The notes beneath the pieces were generated by a model. The model searched no databases and was not told the DNA's origin. It saw nothing but the letters and a program-made list of their open reading frames with translations. Source: Pseudomonadales bacterium (GTDB taxonomy: Bacteria > Pseudomonadota > Gammaproteobacteria > Pseudomonadales > Azotimanducaceae). Taken from it: a DNA stretch of 45,558 bases. The translations under genes and the position numbers were made by a program. The stretch is taken from the NCBI GenBank assembly GCA_007131295.1, contig SLQW01000005.1:1-45558 (forward strand), written 5' to 3'. Within the stretch, counting starts at the first letter, position 1, and the number at the start of each line of letters is the position of its first letter. Shown here in pieces: positions 19,699 to 29,281 of the stretch.

Positions 19699-20867
19699 CA
19701 GCGGGGCCTCCTGGCGCCGGTGGTGGAACGACCATCGAGCTCCCTGGCCACGGCATCCGCAAGCTCACGGATGCTGTCGCGATCGAAGGAGTTGCCGCGG
19801 CTGTTCGAGTTGCCCGCAGCGCTTCCCCCGCGCCGCAGCTGGTCGAGCGGCAGGTAAAGCATGTTGTTGCCGCCCTCCACGTCCATGAGCACCTTGCTCG
19901 AGCTTTCGAGCACTTCCTCGATCGCGTCGATGTAGAGCCGGTTGCGGGTGACCTCTGGCGCGCCCTGGTACTCCGCGAGCAACAAGGTGAAGCGCTCCGA
20001 TTCACCTTCGGAGCGCGCCACCACCCGATCCCGGTACGCATTCGCCTGCTCGATGATGCGCTGGGCATCACCGCGCGCCTCAGGGATGACCTGCTCGGCG
20101 TAGGCGTTCGCCTCGTTGACGAAGCGAACCTCGTCCTCGCGTGCCCGCTGCACGTCGTCGAACGCGGACTCCACCTGCGACGGCGGCGCACCGCGGTCGA
20201 GGTTCACCGTGCGCACCGAGATGCCCGCTGCATAGGAGTCGAGGTAGGTCTGCAGGCGCTCCTGCACCTGACCGGCCATCACCTCACGGCCCTCACCGAT
20301 GACATCATCCATGGTCGAGCCACCCACCACGTGCCGAAGGGCGCTTTCCGTGGCCTGCTGCAGACTGACCTGCGGCTGGCGGACATTGACCGTGAATGCG
20401 ATCGGATCAGCTACCAGAAACTGCACCGTCAAGCTCACGTCGACGATGTTCTGATCCTCGGTAAGCATGAGCGCGGAGTGGCCCTCGGAGAAAACCCGAG
20501 TGACGTTGACCGGAGTGACTTCATCGATTCCGAGCGGGCGCCAGCGCAAACCGGGCATGGCGACCTGCTCCTGCACCGCACCGAGGCGGAAGACCACGCC
20601 CCGCTCCTGTTCGTCGAGGGTGTAGAAGCCGAGCAGGAAGTAGCCCGCCAGCGCCACACCGACCACCACGGCAACCATGCGCGCGCTGAAGCCGCCGCCG
20701 CTGCCGGCACCGCCGCCGCCACCGCCACCCCCGAACATGCGGGAGAGCTGGTTCTGCAGTTTGCGCAGCGCCTCGTCCAAATCTGGCGGACCTTGGTCGC
20801 CGCCGCCTCCGCGACCCCCGCCCCAGGGATCATCTTTCTTGCCGCCGCCCGGCTCGTTCCACGCCAT
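19698..20867 (-). CDS. hflK: Membrane protease modulator HflK
   Basis: HflC partner in the FtsH-regulating complex. 389 residues from MAWNEPGGGKKDDPWGGG. A cytoplasmic glycine-rich leader with a polyglycine run (about 46-60) is followed by a transmembrane helix (about 64-82) and the SPFH domain (LDEQERGVVFRLG), then a coiled-coil region (DVQRAREDEVRFVNEANAYAEQ, part shown) ending near the LPLDQLRRGG loop. The frame is open to 20888, but ATG 20867 matches the family start and is preceded by GGAGA. A promoter and 5' hairpin lie upstream, so hflKC can be transcribed apart from hflX. Confidence 0.96.
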   Translation of the reverse strand: MAWNEPGGGKKDDPWGGGRGGGGDQGPPDLDEALRKLQNQLSRMFGGGGGGGGAGSGGGFSARMVAVVVGVALAGYFLLGFYTLDEQERGVVFRLGAVQEQVAMPGLRWRPLGIDEVTPVNVTRVFSEGHSALMLTEDQNIVDVSLTVQFLVADPIAFTVNVRQPQVSLQQATESALRHVVGGSTMDDVIGEGREVMAGQVQERLQTYLDSYAAGISVRTVNLDRGAPPSQVESAFDDVQRAREDEVRFVNEANAYAEQVIPEARGDAQRIIEQANAYRDRVVARSEGESERFTLLLAEYQGAPEVTRNRLYIDAIEEVLESSSKVLMDVEGGNNMLYLPLDQLRRGGSAAGNSNSRGNSFDRDSIRELADAVARELDGRSTTGARRPR

Positions 20868-20947
20868 GAGGGTCTCCGTGCGTCTCAATTGAGGGAAATC
20901 AGGAAGGGCGCTGCCACTTGGGTAGCGCTCAGGGGTGGCAGATAAGG

Positions 20948-20968
20948 GGAATCGCTACTCGCGATTCC
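20948..20968 (-). promoter_or_regulatory. Hairpin/palindrome at the predicted hflK transcription start
   Basis: Perfect 8-bp inverted repeat GGAATCGC / GCGATTCC with a 5-base centre, beginning just downstream of a -10 hexamer. It could be an operator overlapping +1 or a 5'-terminal mRNA hairpin. No T run follows, so it is not an ordinary terminator for hflX. Confidence 0.5.
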
Positions 20969-20973
20969 ACTGC

Positions 20974-21002
20974 ATTCTATGGAGCCCGCTACGACGCTGC
21001 AA
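20974..21002 (-). promoter_or_regulatory. Candidate promoter of hflK-hflC
   Basis: Minus strand: TTGCAG (20997-21002), 17-base spacer, TAGAAT (20974-20979). The -35 lies inside the last codons of hflX. Same -10 hexamer as the rpsF promoter. Leader of about 100 bases to hflK. Confidence 0.5.
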
Positions 21003-22380
21003 GAAGACCGCGAGCCCGCGCATCCATGGGCGCAAGCCGCAATCCGTCCGCCGCCAACCGGCGGGCGCGGGCAAGCGGCATCCGCAGGGCAAGCTCCAGA
21101 TTACCGCGTGCGTCCGCCTGCTCGCCTTCCACCCAGCCACTGGAATAAAAGCGTGCCCGCAGGCGACCCTGCTCCGGGCCCAGCACCGTCCGCACACGCA
21201 CCGCATCACCGAGCAGGATACCGATGGCTTCGGCAGCCAGGTCCAGGCCGGCCCCAGTGCGGGCGCTGACCCGAACCTGCTCAGGCCGCCCGCAGGCGTC
21301 GCGCAGCAGGGCCGGGGCCGGATCGGCGCTGGCGTCGATCTTGTTCTGGATCTCCAGGCGCGGCACGTCCAGCGCTCCGATTTCGGCCAGCACCGCGTGC
21401 ACTTCGGCTGCTTTCGCTGCCATCTCAGGGTCGGACGCATCGACGACGTGTAGCAGCAGATCCGCCTCGACGACCTCTTCGAGCGTGGCCTTGAAAGCCG
21501 CCACCAGATCGTGCGGCAACCGACGCACGAAGCCCACCGTGTCGGCGATAACCGCACGTCCGAACCCGGGAATCTCAACCCGCCGCAGCGTCGGGTCCAG
21601 GGTCGCGAAGAGCTGATCCGCAGCCAGCACTCCGGCAGCAGACATGGCATTGAAGAGCGTGGATTTGCCGGTATTCGTGTATCCCACCAGGGCGATCAAG
21701 TGCACGTCGTTGCGTTGCCGGGAACGGCGGCTCTGGGCGCGACGGCGCCGGACCGCATCGAGCCTCGCAGAGATCGCCTTGATACGCCCACCGATCATGC
21801 GCTGGTCGAGCTCGAGCTGGGTCTCGCCTGCGCCGCGCAGGCCAATACCGCCCTTCTGGCGGTCGAGATGATTCCAGCCGCGGACAAGGCGGGTGGACAT
21901 GTGCTCCAACTGCGCCAGCTCCACCTGCAGCTTGCCCTCATGGGTCCGCGCCCGCTGTGCGAAAATGTCGAGAATCAGTCCAGTCCGGGACAGCACCCGA
22001 GCCGACAGAAGACGCTCGAGATTGCGCTCCTGCGCCGGCGACAGATCATGATCGAAAATCACCAGATCAGCGCCGGTGGCGCGCACCTGCTCGAGCAGTT
22101 CATCCGCCTTGCCGGTACCGAGAAAGTAGCGAGGCGCCGGCCGCTCCCTCCGCGTGCGCACCCAACCCACCACTTGCGCGCCGGCAGCCCTGGCGAGATC
22201 AGCAAATTCGTCCACGTCGGCATGCTCGGGCGTCTCTGCCTGAATACCTTCATGAAGTTGCGGCAAACGATCCGAGTCTCTGCTGGCCGTGAGAGTGCGG
22301 TCCACGGCCATGCGGTCCCCGTCGAGATCGACGTGGACGAGGATGGCGCGTTCACCAGTTGTGGGGCGTTCGAAAAACAA
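20989..22380 (-). CDS. hflX: Ribosome-associated GTPase HflX
   Basis: OBG-HflX family GTPase that splits stalled ribosomes after stress. 463 residues. The HflX N-terminal domain includes the signature segments FDHDLSPAQERNLERLL (109-125), GLILDIFAQRARTHEGKLQ and GGIGLRGAGETQLE (177-190). The GTPase domain follows, with G1 GYTNTGKST (233-241) and G3-region DTVGFVRRLPHDLVAAFKAT. The start is TTG at 22380: the resulting MFFERPTTGERAILVHV matches the E. coli HflX N-terminus. 56 bp after hfq, probably co-transcribed. Confidence 0.95.
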   Translation of the reverse strand: MFFERPTTGERAILVHVDLDGDRMAVDRTLTASRDSDRLPQLHEGIQAETPEHADVDEFADLARAAGAQVVGWVRTRRERPAPRYFLGTGKADELLEQVRATGADLVIFDHDLSPAQERNLERLLSARVLSRTGLILDIFAQRARTHEGKLQVELAQLEHMSTRLVRGWNHLDRQKGGIGLRGAGETQLELDQRMIGGRIKAISARLDAVRRRRAQSRRSRQRNDVHLIALVGYTNTGKSTLFNAMSAAGVLAADQLFATLDPTLRRVEIPGFGRAVIADTVGFVRRLPHDLVAAFKATLEEVVEADLLLHVVDASDPEMAAKAAEVHAVLAEIGALDVPRLEIQNKIDASADPAPALLRDACGRPEQVRVSARTGAGLDLAAEAIGILLGDAVRVRTVLGPEQGRLRARFYSSGWVEGEQADARGNLELALRMPLARARRLAADGLRLAPMDARARGLLAAS

Positions 22381-22436
22381 TCGCTGCGCTCACTCTCTAA
22401 ATGCTGCGCGTCCGGTGACGGCCACCCGGACGGGCG

Positions 22437-22688
22437 TCAGACGTCCTCAGGGCCGTCGTCGCTGGGCTGGTTGCTGGGCAGACGCACCGCCCGGGATGGG
22501 ACCACGGTGGAGATTGCATGCTTATAGACCATCTGGCTCACCGTATTCTTCAGCAGTACGACAAATTGATCGAAGGACTCGATCTGCCCCTGCAGCTTGA
22601 TCCCATTCACCAGGTACACGGAAACGGGAATCCGTTCCTTGCGCAAGGTGTTGAGGAAAGGGTCTTGTAACGAGTGCCCCTTTGGCAT
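22437..22688 (-). CDS. hfq: RNA chaperone Hfq
   Basis: Hexameric Sm-like protein that pairs small RNAs with mRNAs. 83 residues: [20 protein letters not shown], Sm1 with [20 protein letters not shown], and Sm2 [10 protein letters not shown] (55-64). The C-terminal tail is short and acidic (PSDDGPEDV), as in Pseudomonas rather than the long enterobacterial tail. AGGAG precedes ATG 22688. The 172-bp gap to miaA leaves room for its own promoter; a TTGACT on the minus strand there has no good -10 partner. Confidence 0.98.
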   Translation of the reverse strand: MPKGHSLQDPFLNTLRKERIPVSVYLVNGIKLQGQIESFDQFVVLLKNTVSQMVYKHAISTVVPSRAVRLPSNQPSDDGPEDV

Positions 22689-22860
22689 GAGCGCTACTCC
22701 TGGAGAATGTTGAACATCAGAATCGAAACGCCAAGCGCACCGGAGTCAACCAGGCCCTGCACCAAATCCGGTACAGAGATCGTGACCAAACGGGGAACTG
22801 GCGAGCAGACCGGAGCGGCCCAAGGCCACCTTCTGAGAAGCAGAAAACTCAAGTCTTGCT

Positions 22861-23874
22861 TCATCTCTCCATCACTATGGGGCCCGACGTTTGCGAATTC
22901 AAGCGATGCAGAACGAGGCCAGCCGCTGCATCCCCGTCGGGCGCAGCGGGACCGGCCAGTCCCGCTGCGGCGTACGCCGGGTGCCGACGCAGCCAGGTAA
23001 GCTGCCGCCGCAGCAAGCCCCGGGTGGCAGCCAATGCCCGCTGCCGCATCTCCGCTGCGTCGAAAGCACCTGCAAGATGGTCCCAGGCCTGCCGGTAGCC
23101 CACCGCGCGGATGGCGGGAAGCCCGGGGTCGAGATCACCGCGTGCCTTGAGCCGTCTGACCTCGTCCAGCAGCCCGGCCGCGAGCATCGCGTCGAAGCGC
23201 CGCTCGATGCGGACATGTAGTGCCCCCCGATCACGCGGCACCAAGGCAACGTGGTGCAGGGCGTAGTCCTGCTCGACGCCGCGCTCCCCTCGAGATTGCC
23301 GCCACCACCAGGAAATGGGCCGGCCCGATGCAGCCTGGACTTCCAGCGCCCGCAACAGGCGCTGACGGTTGTTGGGGTGGATGCGGGCCGCGGCTTCCGG
23401 ATCCGTCCGCTCGAGCTCGGCGTGAAGGGCGGCGCCGCCTTCTGCTTCGAGCCGGGCCGCGAGCTGCGCACGCAGCGGCGGATCGGCAGTGGGCATGGCC
23501 GCAATGCCGCGTTCGAGCACGCTGAAGTAGAGCATCGTGCCACCTACCAGCAGCGGAACCCGCCCCGCGGCGCGCGCAGCGTCCATGGCAGCCAGCGCAT
23601 CGCGGCGGAAGTCGGCTGCCGAATAGGGCTCGTTGGGCTCACGAATGTCGATCAGCGCGTGGGGGTGGCGGGCCAGGATGTCAGGCGCAGGCTTCGCGCT
23701 GCCTATGTCGACACCGCGATAGACCATGGCCGAGTCGACGCTGATCAGGGCCAGCGGCAGGCGCTCTGCGAGCGCGAGCGCCAGCTCCGTTTTGCCCGTG
23801 GCCGTCGGCCCCATCAGCAACAACGCAGGCCAGCGCCCCGAGGCGTCCGGACGCGGCGTTTCCAGATAGCCCAT
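22861..23874 (-). CDS. miaA: tRNA dimethylallyltransferase MiaA
   Basis: Adds the dimethylallyl group to A37 of tRNAs reading UNN codons. 337 residues from [17 protein letters not shown]-loop GPTATGKT (22-29), DSAMVYRGVDIGSAKP (47-62), the substrate-binding RVPLLVGGTMLYF region, and NNRQRLLRALEV. The frame runs back to 23949 inside mutL, but ATG 23874 overlaps the mutL stop by one base (TGATG), the usual coupling. Conserved mutL-miaA-hfq-hflX order. Confidence 0.97.
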   Translation of the reverse strand: MGYLETPRPDASGRWPALLLMGPTATGKTELALALAERLPLALISVDSAMVYRGVDIGSAKPAPDILARHPHALIDIREPNEPYSAADFRRDALAAMDAARAAGRVPLLVGGTMLYFSVLERGIAAMPTADPPLRAQLAARLEAEGGAALHAELERTDPEAAARIHPNNRQRLLRALEVQAASGRPISWWWRQSRGERGVEQDYALHHVALVPRDRGALHVRIERRFDAMLAAGLLDEVRRLKARGDLDPGLPAIRAVGYRQAWDHLAGAFDAAEMRQRALAATRGLLRRQLTWLRRHPAYAAAGLAGPAAPDGDAAAGLVLHRLNSQTSGPIVMER

Positions 23875-25706
23875 CAGCGACCACGCAGGAACAGGCGATC
23901 TAGTTCGGCCAGGGTCTGCACCGCCCAGGTGGGCCGGCCGTGATTGCATTGGCCGCTGCGCTCCGTCGCCTCCATGTCCCGCAGCAGTGCGTTCATCTCT
24001 GCGTGGGTGAGCTGGCGGTTCGCACGCACGGATCCGTGACAGGCCATGGTGGATAGCAGCGCGTCCTCGGCTTCCCTGACCCGGCCCGTCGTTCCGAATT
24101 CGACCAGATCGGCCAGCACGTCGCGCACGAGGCCTTCGACATCGCTCTCCGCCAGCGCCGCAGGCACCTCCCGCACCACCAGCGTTTCGGGTCCGAGGCG
24201 CTCGACCACAAGGCCAAGTTCCGCCAGCGCTTCCCGTTCCGCGTCCGCCCGACTCGCCTCGCGCTCGCTCACCGCGAGACTCAGGGGCACCAGCAGCCGC
24301 TGGCTGCGGATTCCGTCCGCTTCGCGAGCCTGCTTCATGCGTTCGTAGGTGATCCGCTCGTGGGCCGCGTGCATGTCCACGAGGACCAGGCCGTCGGCAT
24401 TCTGGGCAAGAATGTAGACGCCGTGGAGTTGAGCGAGAGCGTAGCCCAGTGGAGGAAGCGTCGTATCGCTTGCTTCCGCCAGCGACGCACCGACTTGACC
24501 CGCCTCCGGCGCTGCATGCGCTGACGGCTCACGCCCGAGCTCACCATAGCGCGCCAGATGATCGCGTACGCTGGCTGCGGACCCGGGCGCCTGACGGGAG
24601 GCGAAGCGCAGGGCGAAGCCGGACTGGGTTGGTGCGACCGGACCTGCTGTCGACGGGACTTCCCGTATGCGCTCGAGCCGATCTTCCGGGCGCATCTCCG
24701 CGAGCGCCTGCCGCAGCGCTGCAAACAGGAAGCCATGGATCGCCCGCTGGTCGCGGAACCGCACTTCGTGTTTCGTGGGATGGACGTTGACGTCGACCTG
24801 CTCGGCCGGAAGCTCGAGAAACAACACGAATGCAGGGTGACGTCCGTGGTAAAGCACGTCCTGGTAGGCCTGCCGCACGGCGTGCGCGACGAGGCGATCC
24901 CGGATCACGCGCCCGTTGACGAAGAACAGCTGGAGATCCGCCTGGGCACGGGAGAACGTGGGCGCCGCCACCCAGCCACGGAGACCGAGGCCTTCGCCAT
25001 CCACCTCCACCCGCAGCGCATGCTCCATGAAGGCGGCACCACAAACCCCGGCGACCCGTTGCTCCACCGCCGCCAGGTCGTTCGCGGCCGGCAGACTCTT
25101 CAGCACGCGCGCATTGTGCCGAAGTTCGAACACCACCTCCGGATGGGCCAGAGCGAGACGTCGCAGGACGTCCTCGCAGCGTTCGAGCTCGGTGCGCTCC
25201 GTGCGTAGAAACTTGCGCCGCGCCGGCGTGTTAAAGAAGAGATCACGCACTTCGACCGTGGTACCGACGGGATGTGCAGCCGGCGCGAGAACCACGTCCT
25301 CCGCGTGGCCGTTGACCTCGAGGCACCAGCCGCTGGCGTCCGTACCGTCTCGGCTCCTGGAGATCACGCTCGCCCGCGACACGGAACAGATGCTGGCGAG
25401 CGCCTCCCCACGGAAGCCTAGACTGGCGACCGCTTCCAGATCCTCGAGCGAGCGGATCTTGCTCGTGGCGTGACGGCTAACGGCGAGCTTCAGCTCGTCG
25501 CCGGCAATGCCACTGCCGTCGTCGCGGACCCGAATCAGCCGCGCCCCGCCGTGCTCGAGGTCCACCTCAATGCGTCCAGCGCCGGCGTCGAGGGCATTCT
25601 CGAGCAATTCTTTGACCACGGATGCCGGACGCTCTACCACTTCGCCGGCGGCGATCTGGTTGGCGAGCTGAGGACTTAAGAGCTGGATCTTGGACAAACG
25701 GACCAC
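23874..25706 (-). CDS. mutL: DNA mismatch repair protein MutL, endonuclease type
   Basis: Links MutS mismatch recognition to strand removal. 610 residues. The N-terminal GHKL ATPase has [19 protein letters not shown] (17-35), DDGSGI (62-67) and [13 protein letters not shown]. The C-terminal dimerisation domain carries [12 protein letters not shown] (444-455), the metal-binding motif of nicking MutL proteins with Met in place of Gln, plus [10 protein letters not shown] (555-564) and CNHGRP (587-592). E. coli MutL lacks these, and Pseudomonas MutL has the same DMHA form from memory. Start GTG 25706 has a weak ribosome binding site; TTG three codons on is possible. Confidence 0.97.
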   Translation of the reverse strand: MVRLSKIQLLSPQLANQIAAGEVVERPASVVKELLENALDAGAGRIEVDLEHGGARLIRVRDDGSGIAGDELKLAVSRHATSKIRSLEDLEAVASLGFRGEALASICSVSRASVISRSRDGTDASGWCLEVNGHAEDVVLAPAAHPVGTTVEVRDLFFNTPARRKFLRTERTELERCEDVLRRLALAHPEVVFELRHNARVLKSLPAANDLAAVEQRVAGVCGAAFMEHALRVEVDGEGLGLRGWVAAPTFSRAQADLQLFFVNGRVIRDRLVAHAVRQAYQDVLYHGRHPAFVLFLELPAEQVDVNVHPTKHEVRFRDQRAIHGFLFAALRQALAEMRPEDRLERIREVPSTAGPVAPTQSGFALRFASRQAPGSAASVRDHLARYGELGREPSAHAAPEAGQVGASLAEASDTTLPPLGYALAQLHGVYILAQNADGLVLVDMHAAHERITYERMKQAREADGIRSQRLLVPLSLAVSEREASRADAEREALAELGLVVERLGPETLVVREVPAALAESDVEGLVRDVLADLVEFGTTGRVREAEDALLSTMACHGSVRANRQLTHAEMNALLRDMEATERSGQCNHGRPTWAVQTLAELDRLFLRGR

Positions 25707-25747
25707 CGGGCGATCGAGGACTCATGGCGATCGCCGGCAGCGCGGAG

Positions 25748-27115
25748 TCAGGACGCGGGAATGACGATGACCTGCCCGACCCGGATAAGATCTCCGGCGA
25801 TGTTGTTGGCCTGCCGCACGGCTGCGGTATCGACACCGAAGCGGCGGGCGATGGTGGAAAGCGTATCACCTTTCTCGATCACGTAGCTGCGCTCGGCGCC
25901 CGGATTGTCGCGCTGCCAGGCAAGCAACGTGCCTGGCGGCGGCTGCTCGCGCAGGTGCGCCCTCACCCCGGCAACGATGGCGGTGGCGATCCGCTGCTGA
26001 TAATCCCGAGTCACGAGCAGGCGCGACTCCTCCGGATTGGAGATAAAGCCGGTCTCCACCAGGATCGAGGGAATGTCCGGAGAGCGCAGGACCCGGAAGC
26101 CGGCCTGCTCCACCCGCCGGCTGTGCAGGCGGGCGACGCCACCGAGCGAATCCAACACGCGCTCGCCCACATCGAGACTGGCACTGAGACTGGCATTCAC
26201 CGACAGATCGAGCAGCACCTGGGCCAGCACGTCATCCTTGTCGTTGAGACTCACGTCACCGACGCCGCCGATGAGGTCCGCGCGATTTTCCCGTGCGGCG
26301 AGCCAGCTCGCTGTTTCGCTGCTGGCGCCGCGATCCGACAGCGTATAGACCGAAGCCCCGCGAGCCGAGGGACGATGAAACGCGTCCGCGTGCACCGAAA
26401 CGAACAGATCGGCCCGATGCTCGCGTGCCAGCTGGGTGCGCCGGATCAGGGGAACGTAGTAGTCGCCGGTGCGGATCATCACCGGCCGGATTCCAGGCTC
26501 CGCCTTCAACATGGTCTCTACTCGCCGGGCGATGGCGAGCACGACGTCCTTCTCGAGCGCCCCGTTCGGCCCGATGGCACCCGGATCCTCTCCGCCATGG
26601 CCAGCATCGATGGCCACCACCACATCACGTTTCGGACTCTCATCCCGGGCCGACCGGCTGACCTGTTGGCGCTCCTTTTCGTAAAGATCGATGACCAGCC
26701 GATGGCCATAGGGCGCGACCGGGGCAAGGCGGAAAGTCTTCGGCTCGAGCTTGCGCCGCAGATCGAGAACGACCCGCAGACGGTTACCGTCGCGCGGGGC
26801 TGCGCGGACGCCGGACAGCGGGGTACCGGAAAGATCGAGGCGGGAGGGATCGAAGCGCATCCGGCCCCGATCGAGATCCACTACCAGGCGGGCCGGATTG
26901 TCGAGTTCGAACACCGAGTGGTCGACCGGTCCAGACAGATCAAGGACGAGACGGGTGTGGTCGGGGGCGCTGTGCAGACGCATCTGCTGGACGTCTGCAG
27001 CCTGCACGGCAGTGCAGGCCGCCAGTGCCAGCGCGGCGGCAGAGAGGACACGCCCGGGCAGGAGGCGCAGCAGCTTCCGCAACGGTTGCATGAGCGCGAA
27101 AATCCCGATACTCAA
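25748..27115 (-). CDS. N-acetylmuramoyl-L-alanine amidase (AmiB/AmiC type) with AMIN and LysM domains
   Basis: Cleaves the amide bond between muramic acid and the stem peptide to separate daughter cells. 455 residues. Signal peptide (about 21-39, ending VQA-AD), AMIN domain (about 41-140) for septal targeting, then Amidase_3 with VVVAIDAGHGGEDPGAIGP carrying zinc ligands His173 and Glu176, and the later LFVSVHADAF and ILVETGFISNPEE motifs. A single C-terminal LysM (about 409-453) binds glycan. Domain order matches Pseudomonas AmiB. ATG 27115 or 27091 could start it; both leave a full signal peptide. 41 bp before mutL. Confidence 0.94.
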   Translation of the reverse strand: MSIGIFALMQPLRKLLRLLPGRVLSAAALALAACTAVQAADVQQMRLHSAPDHTRLVLDLSGPVDHSVFELDNPARLVVDLDRGRMRFDPSRLDLSGTPLSGVRAAPRDGNRLRVVLDLRRKLEPKTFRLAPVAPYGHRLVIDLYEKERQQVSRSARDESPKRDVVVAIDAGHGGEDPGAIGPNGALEKDVVLAIARRVETMLKAEPGIRPVMIRTGDYYVPLIRRTQLAREHRADLFVSVHADAFHRPSARGASVYTLSDRGASSETASWLAARENRADLIGGVGDVSLNDKDDVLAQVLLDLSVNASLSASLDVGERVLDSLGGVARLHSRRVEQAGFRVLRSPDIPSILVETGFISNPEESRLLVTRDYQQRIATAIVAGVRAHLREQPPPGTLLAWQRDNPGAERSYVIEKGDTLSTIARRFGVDTAAVRQANNIAGDLIRVGQVIVIPAS

Positions 27116-27214
27116 CGACTTACCGAGTCGAGCTCAGGTTAATTATGAAAAGCCTGCTCGTCCAGCTCTTTCTGGGAAACTATCTCAAGCAATTGTTTTT
27201 TCGACTTTTCTTTC

Positions 27215-27667
27215 TCAGAGTGCGCGCAGCCAGGATACCCCCAGCGGGCTCACAGCCTCGGCGAGCGCATGCCGCCCGGCCCCCTCCGGCTCGAGCCGTA
27301 GCGAGAGATCCGCAGTCGGCAGGACGCCCGCACCCCGCTCGGGCCACTCAACGAAAATCCAGCTGCTGGAGCCGAAGTAATCCCTCACTCCCATATCCTC
27401 GAGCTCCATCGGATCAGCAAGGCGGTAGAGATCCATGTGGATCACCTCGACGCCGCCGATTCGATACGGTTCCACCAAGGTATAGGTTGGCGAACGTACG
27501 CTGCCGGCGTGACCAAGCGCGCGTAGAAAGCCGCGCACGAAAGTGGTCTTACCGGCTCCGAGTACGCCTTCGAGGGCGACGTAACCAGGAGGACGGCATT
27601 GCGCAAGCCTGGCGCCCAGCGCCTCCGTCGCTTCCGGGTCCGGGAGCACCCAGCGTGCCGTAAGCAT
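27215..27667 (-). CDS. tsaE: tRNA threonylcarbamoyladenosine biosynthesis ATPase TsaE
   Basis: ATPase that drives the TsaBD complex in making t6A37 on ANN-decoding tRNAs. 150 residues from MLTARWVLPDPEATEALG. Walker A EGVLGAGKTTF (33-43), SPTYTLVEPY, the HMDLYRL motif and FVEWPERG are all standard. ATG 27667 overlaps the nnrD stop by one base (TGATG); the longer frame to 27682 is unlikely. The 99-bp gap to the amidase is AT-rich and may hold the amidase promoter (CATAAT at 27142-27147 on the minus strand). Confidence 0.96.
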   Translation of the reverse strand: MLTARWVLPDPEATEALGARLAQCRPPGYVALEGVLGAGKTTFVRGFLRALGHAGSVRSPTYTLVEPYRIGGVEVIHMDLYRLADPMELEDMGVRDYFGSSSWIFVEWPERGAGVLPTADLSLRLEPEGAGRHALAEAVSPLGVSWLRAL

Positions 27668-29196
27668 CACGGCGCCGGGCACCGGCCGTCGACGATCCCG
27701 TCGAGCAGCCGCCGCAGGTGTGGCGCGAGGTCACTGGCGGCGAGGCCGATGCTGCCCGAGGCCGCAGCCACATCGCCCGCAGCGCCATGCAGACACACTC
27801 CCAGCGCCGTCGCCCGCTGCGCCGCAAGTCCCTGACCGAGGAGCGCAGCGATGACTCCAGAGAGAACATCGCCCATACCACCGGATGCCATACCCGGATT
27901 GCCGTACGGTGACAGCATCAATCCCTCTGGACCCGCGATGATGCTGCCACAACCCTTCAGGACGATAACGCCACCGTAGCGTTCCTGCAGCGCCTTGGCG
28001 GCGCCGAAACGGTCGTCGTTTACCGCATCGCGACTGCATTCGAGCAGACGCGCAGCTTCGCCCGGATGCGGCGTCAGCACCCAATCGTCACGGTGCGCGG
28101 ACCGCGCCGCCAGCAGATTGAGACCGTCCGCATCGACCACGAGCGGGCGGCGCGATTCGAGCACCGCATCGAACAGCTGCTCGCCCCAGGGCGCCGTTCC
28201 GAGCCCAGGTCCGAGCACCACGACCGATGCCCGGTCGAGCAGGGTGAGCACCTCGCCCCGCTGCTCGACGCCACGGACCATCACCTCCGGCGTCCGCGCC
28301 AGGATGGCAGGAATGTGCGCGCCACGGGTGGCCGCGCTGACCAGACCTGCGCCGGAGCGCAGGGCCGCCTCGGCCGCCATGGCGACCGCGCCACCCATGC
28401 CCAAATCGCCTCCCACCACGAGCACATGGCCGAAGCGCCCCTTGTGAGCAGACCGCGCGCGCGGCGCCAGGGCGAGTTCGCCGGCGCCCAGCGTCAGCAG
28501 GGCAAGCCCCCTGGGCGCCCCGGGGCCATCGAACACCGCATCCGGCAGGTCTAGCTCGGCAAAGTCGAGCTCCCCGGCGTGATCCGGTCCGGCGCCGGTG
28601 AGCAAGCCCCGCTTGACCCCGATAAAGGTCGCCGTCGCATCGGCCCGCACCGCGCAGCCAAGCACCGTCCCGGTGTCCGCATCGAGGCCACTGGGAAGGT
28701 CGACCGCCAGCACCGGACGACCGGCGTCATTGATGGCTGCCACTGCCGCCGCGAACTCGGGCCGAACCTCGCCCTTGATGCCGGTACCGAGCAGCGCATC
28801 CACCAGGACCTCGCCGCGCAGCGCGCAGCCGGAATGAAAGGATTCGCTGACGACGCCCTCGTCGGCGGCCCAGTCGCGTGCGCGTGCAGCGTCACCGGAG
28901 AGATCTGCCGCTGCCGTGACCTGCAGCACCTGGACTTCGAACCCGCGGCTTCTGGCCAGTCCGGCAATCACATAACCATCGCCAGCGTTGTTGCCGCGGC
29001 CACAGAAAACCGTGATGGAACGCACCGCTGGCCAGCGCCGGCAGAGCAGGTCGAATGCCGCACCGCCCGCCCGCCGCATGAGCACGATCCCCGGGATGCG
29101 CTGTTCCTCGATTGCACGGCGGTCGAGCTCGCGGGTCTCGGCAGCGCTGTAGAGCCGGTCGACGGGCGGCGCAGTGCTTGCGGGCAGACGTGGCAT
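27667..29196 (-). CDS. nnrD: Bifunctional NAD(P)H-hydrate epimerase / ADP-dependent dehydratase
   Basis: Repairs hydrated NADH and NADPH. 509 residues from MPRLPASTAPPVDRLYSAAE. The N-terminal epimerase half has FCGRGNNAGDGYVIA (64-78) and AVDLPSGLDADTG. The C-terminal ribokinase-like dehydratase half has LGPGLG, LTPHPGEAARLL, VLKGCGSIIAGPEG and NPGMASGGMGDVLSGVIAALLG (first and last parts in view). GGAG precedes ATG 29196; an in-frame extension to 29493 crosses the divergent queG gene and is rejected. YjeF/NnrD is the E. coli homologue. Coupled to tsaE by a TGATG overlap. Confidence 0.95.
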   Translation of the reverse strand: MPRLPASTAPPVDRLYSAAETRELDRRAIEEQRIPGIVLMRRAGGAAFDLLCRRWPAVRSITVFCGRGNNAGDGYVIAGLARSRGFEVQVLQVTAAADLSGDAARARDWAADEGVVSESFHSGCALRGEVLVDALLGTGIKGEVRPEFAAAVAAINDAGRPVLAVDLPSGLDADTGTVLGCAVRADATATFIGVKRGLLTGAGPDHAGELDFAELDLPDAVFDGPGAPRGLALLTLGAGELALAPRARSAHKGRFGHVLVVGGDLGMGGAVAMAAEAALRSGAGLVSAATRGAHIPAILARTPEVMVRGVEQRGEVLTLLDRASVVVLGPGLGTAPWGEQLFDAVLESRRPLVVDADGLNLLAARSAHRDDWVLTPHPGEAARLLECSRDAVNDDRFGAAKALQERYGGVIVLKGCGSIIAGPEGLMLSPYGNPGMASGGMGDVLSGVIAALLGQGLAAQRATALGVCLHGAAGDVAAASGSIGLAASDLAPHLRRLLDGIVDGRCPAP

Positions 29197-29229
29197 GGCG
29201 GACTCCGGCACGGCGGCGTGGCCGACGGT

Positions 29230-29250
29230 TACAATGGGATGCGCATTGTA
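29230..29250. promoter_or_regulatory. Facing TACAAT hexamers between nnrD and queG
   Basis: TACAAT on the plus strand (29230-29235) and TACAAT on the minus strand (29245-29250) lie back to back in the 85-bp divergent gap. Each would start transcription about 40 bases before its gene. Neither has a good -35, so they are candidates only. Confidence 0.35.
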
Positions 29251-29281
29251 GTGCGCGTGATGCTTGCCCGCAGGATTCCGC

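Noticed and set aside
25622-27142. 506-codon plus-strand frame opposite the amidase gene
   Set aside because: Antisense shadow; the amidase with its AMIN, Amidase_3 and LysM domains is clearly real.
27145-27663. Plus-strand frame with a hydrophobic start (MKSLLVQLFLGNYLK) in an AT-rich gap
   Set aside because: After about 25 residues it runs antisense through tsaE with Arg/Pro-rich sequence; no ribosome binding site. The AT-rich part is more likely promoter DNA.
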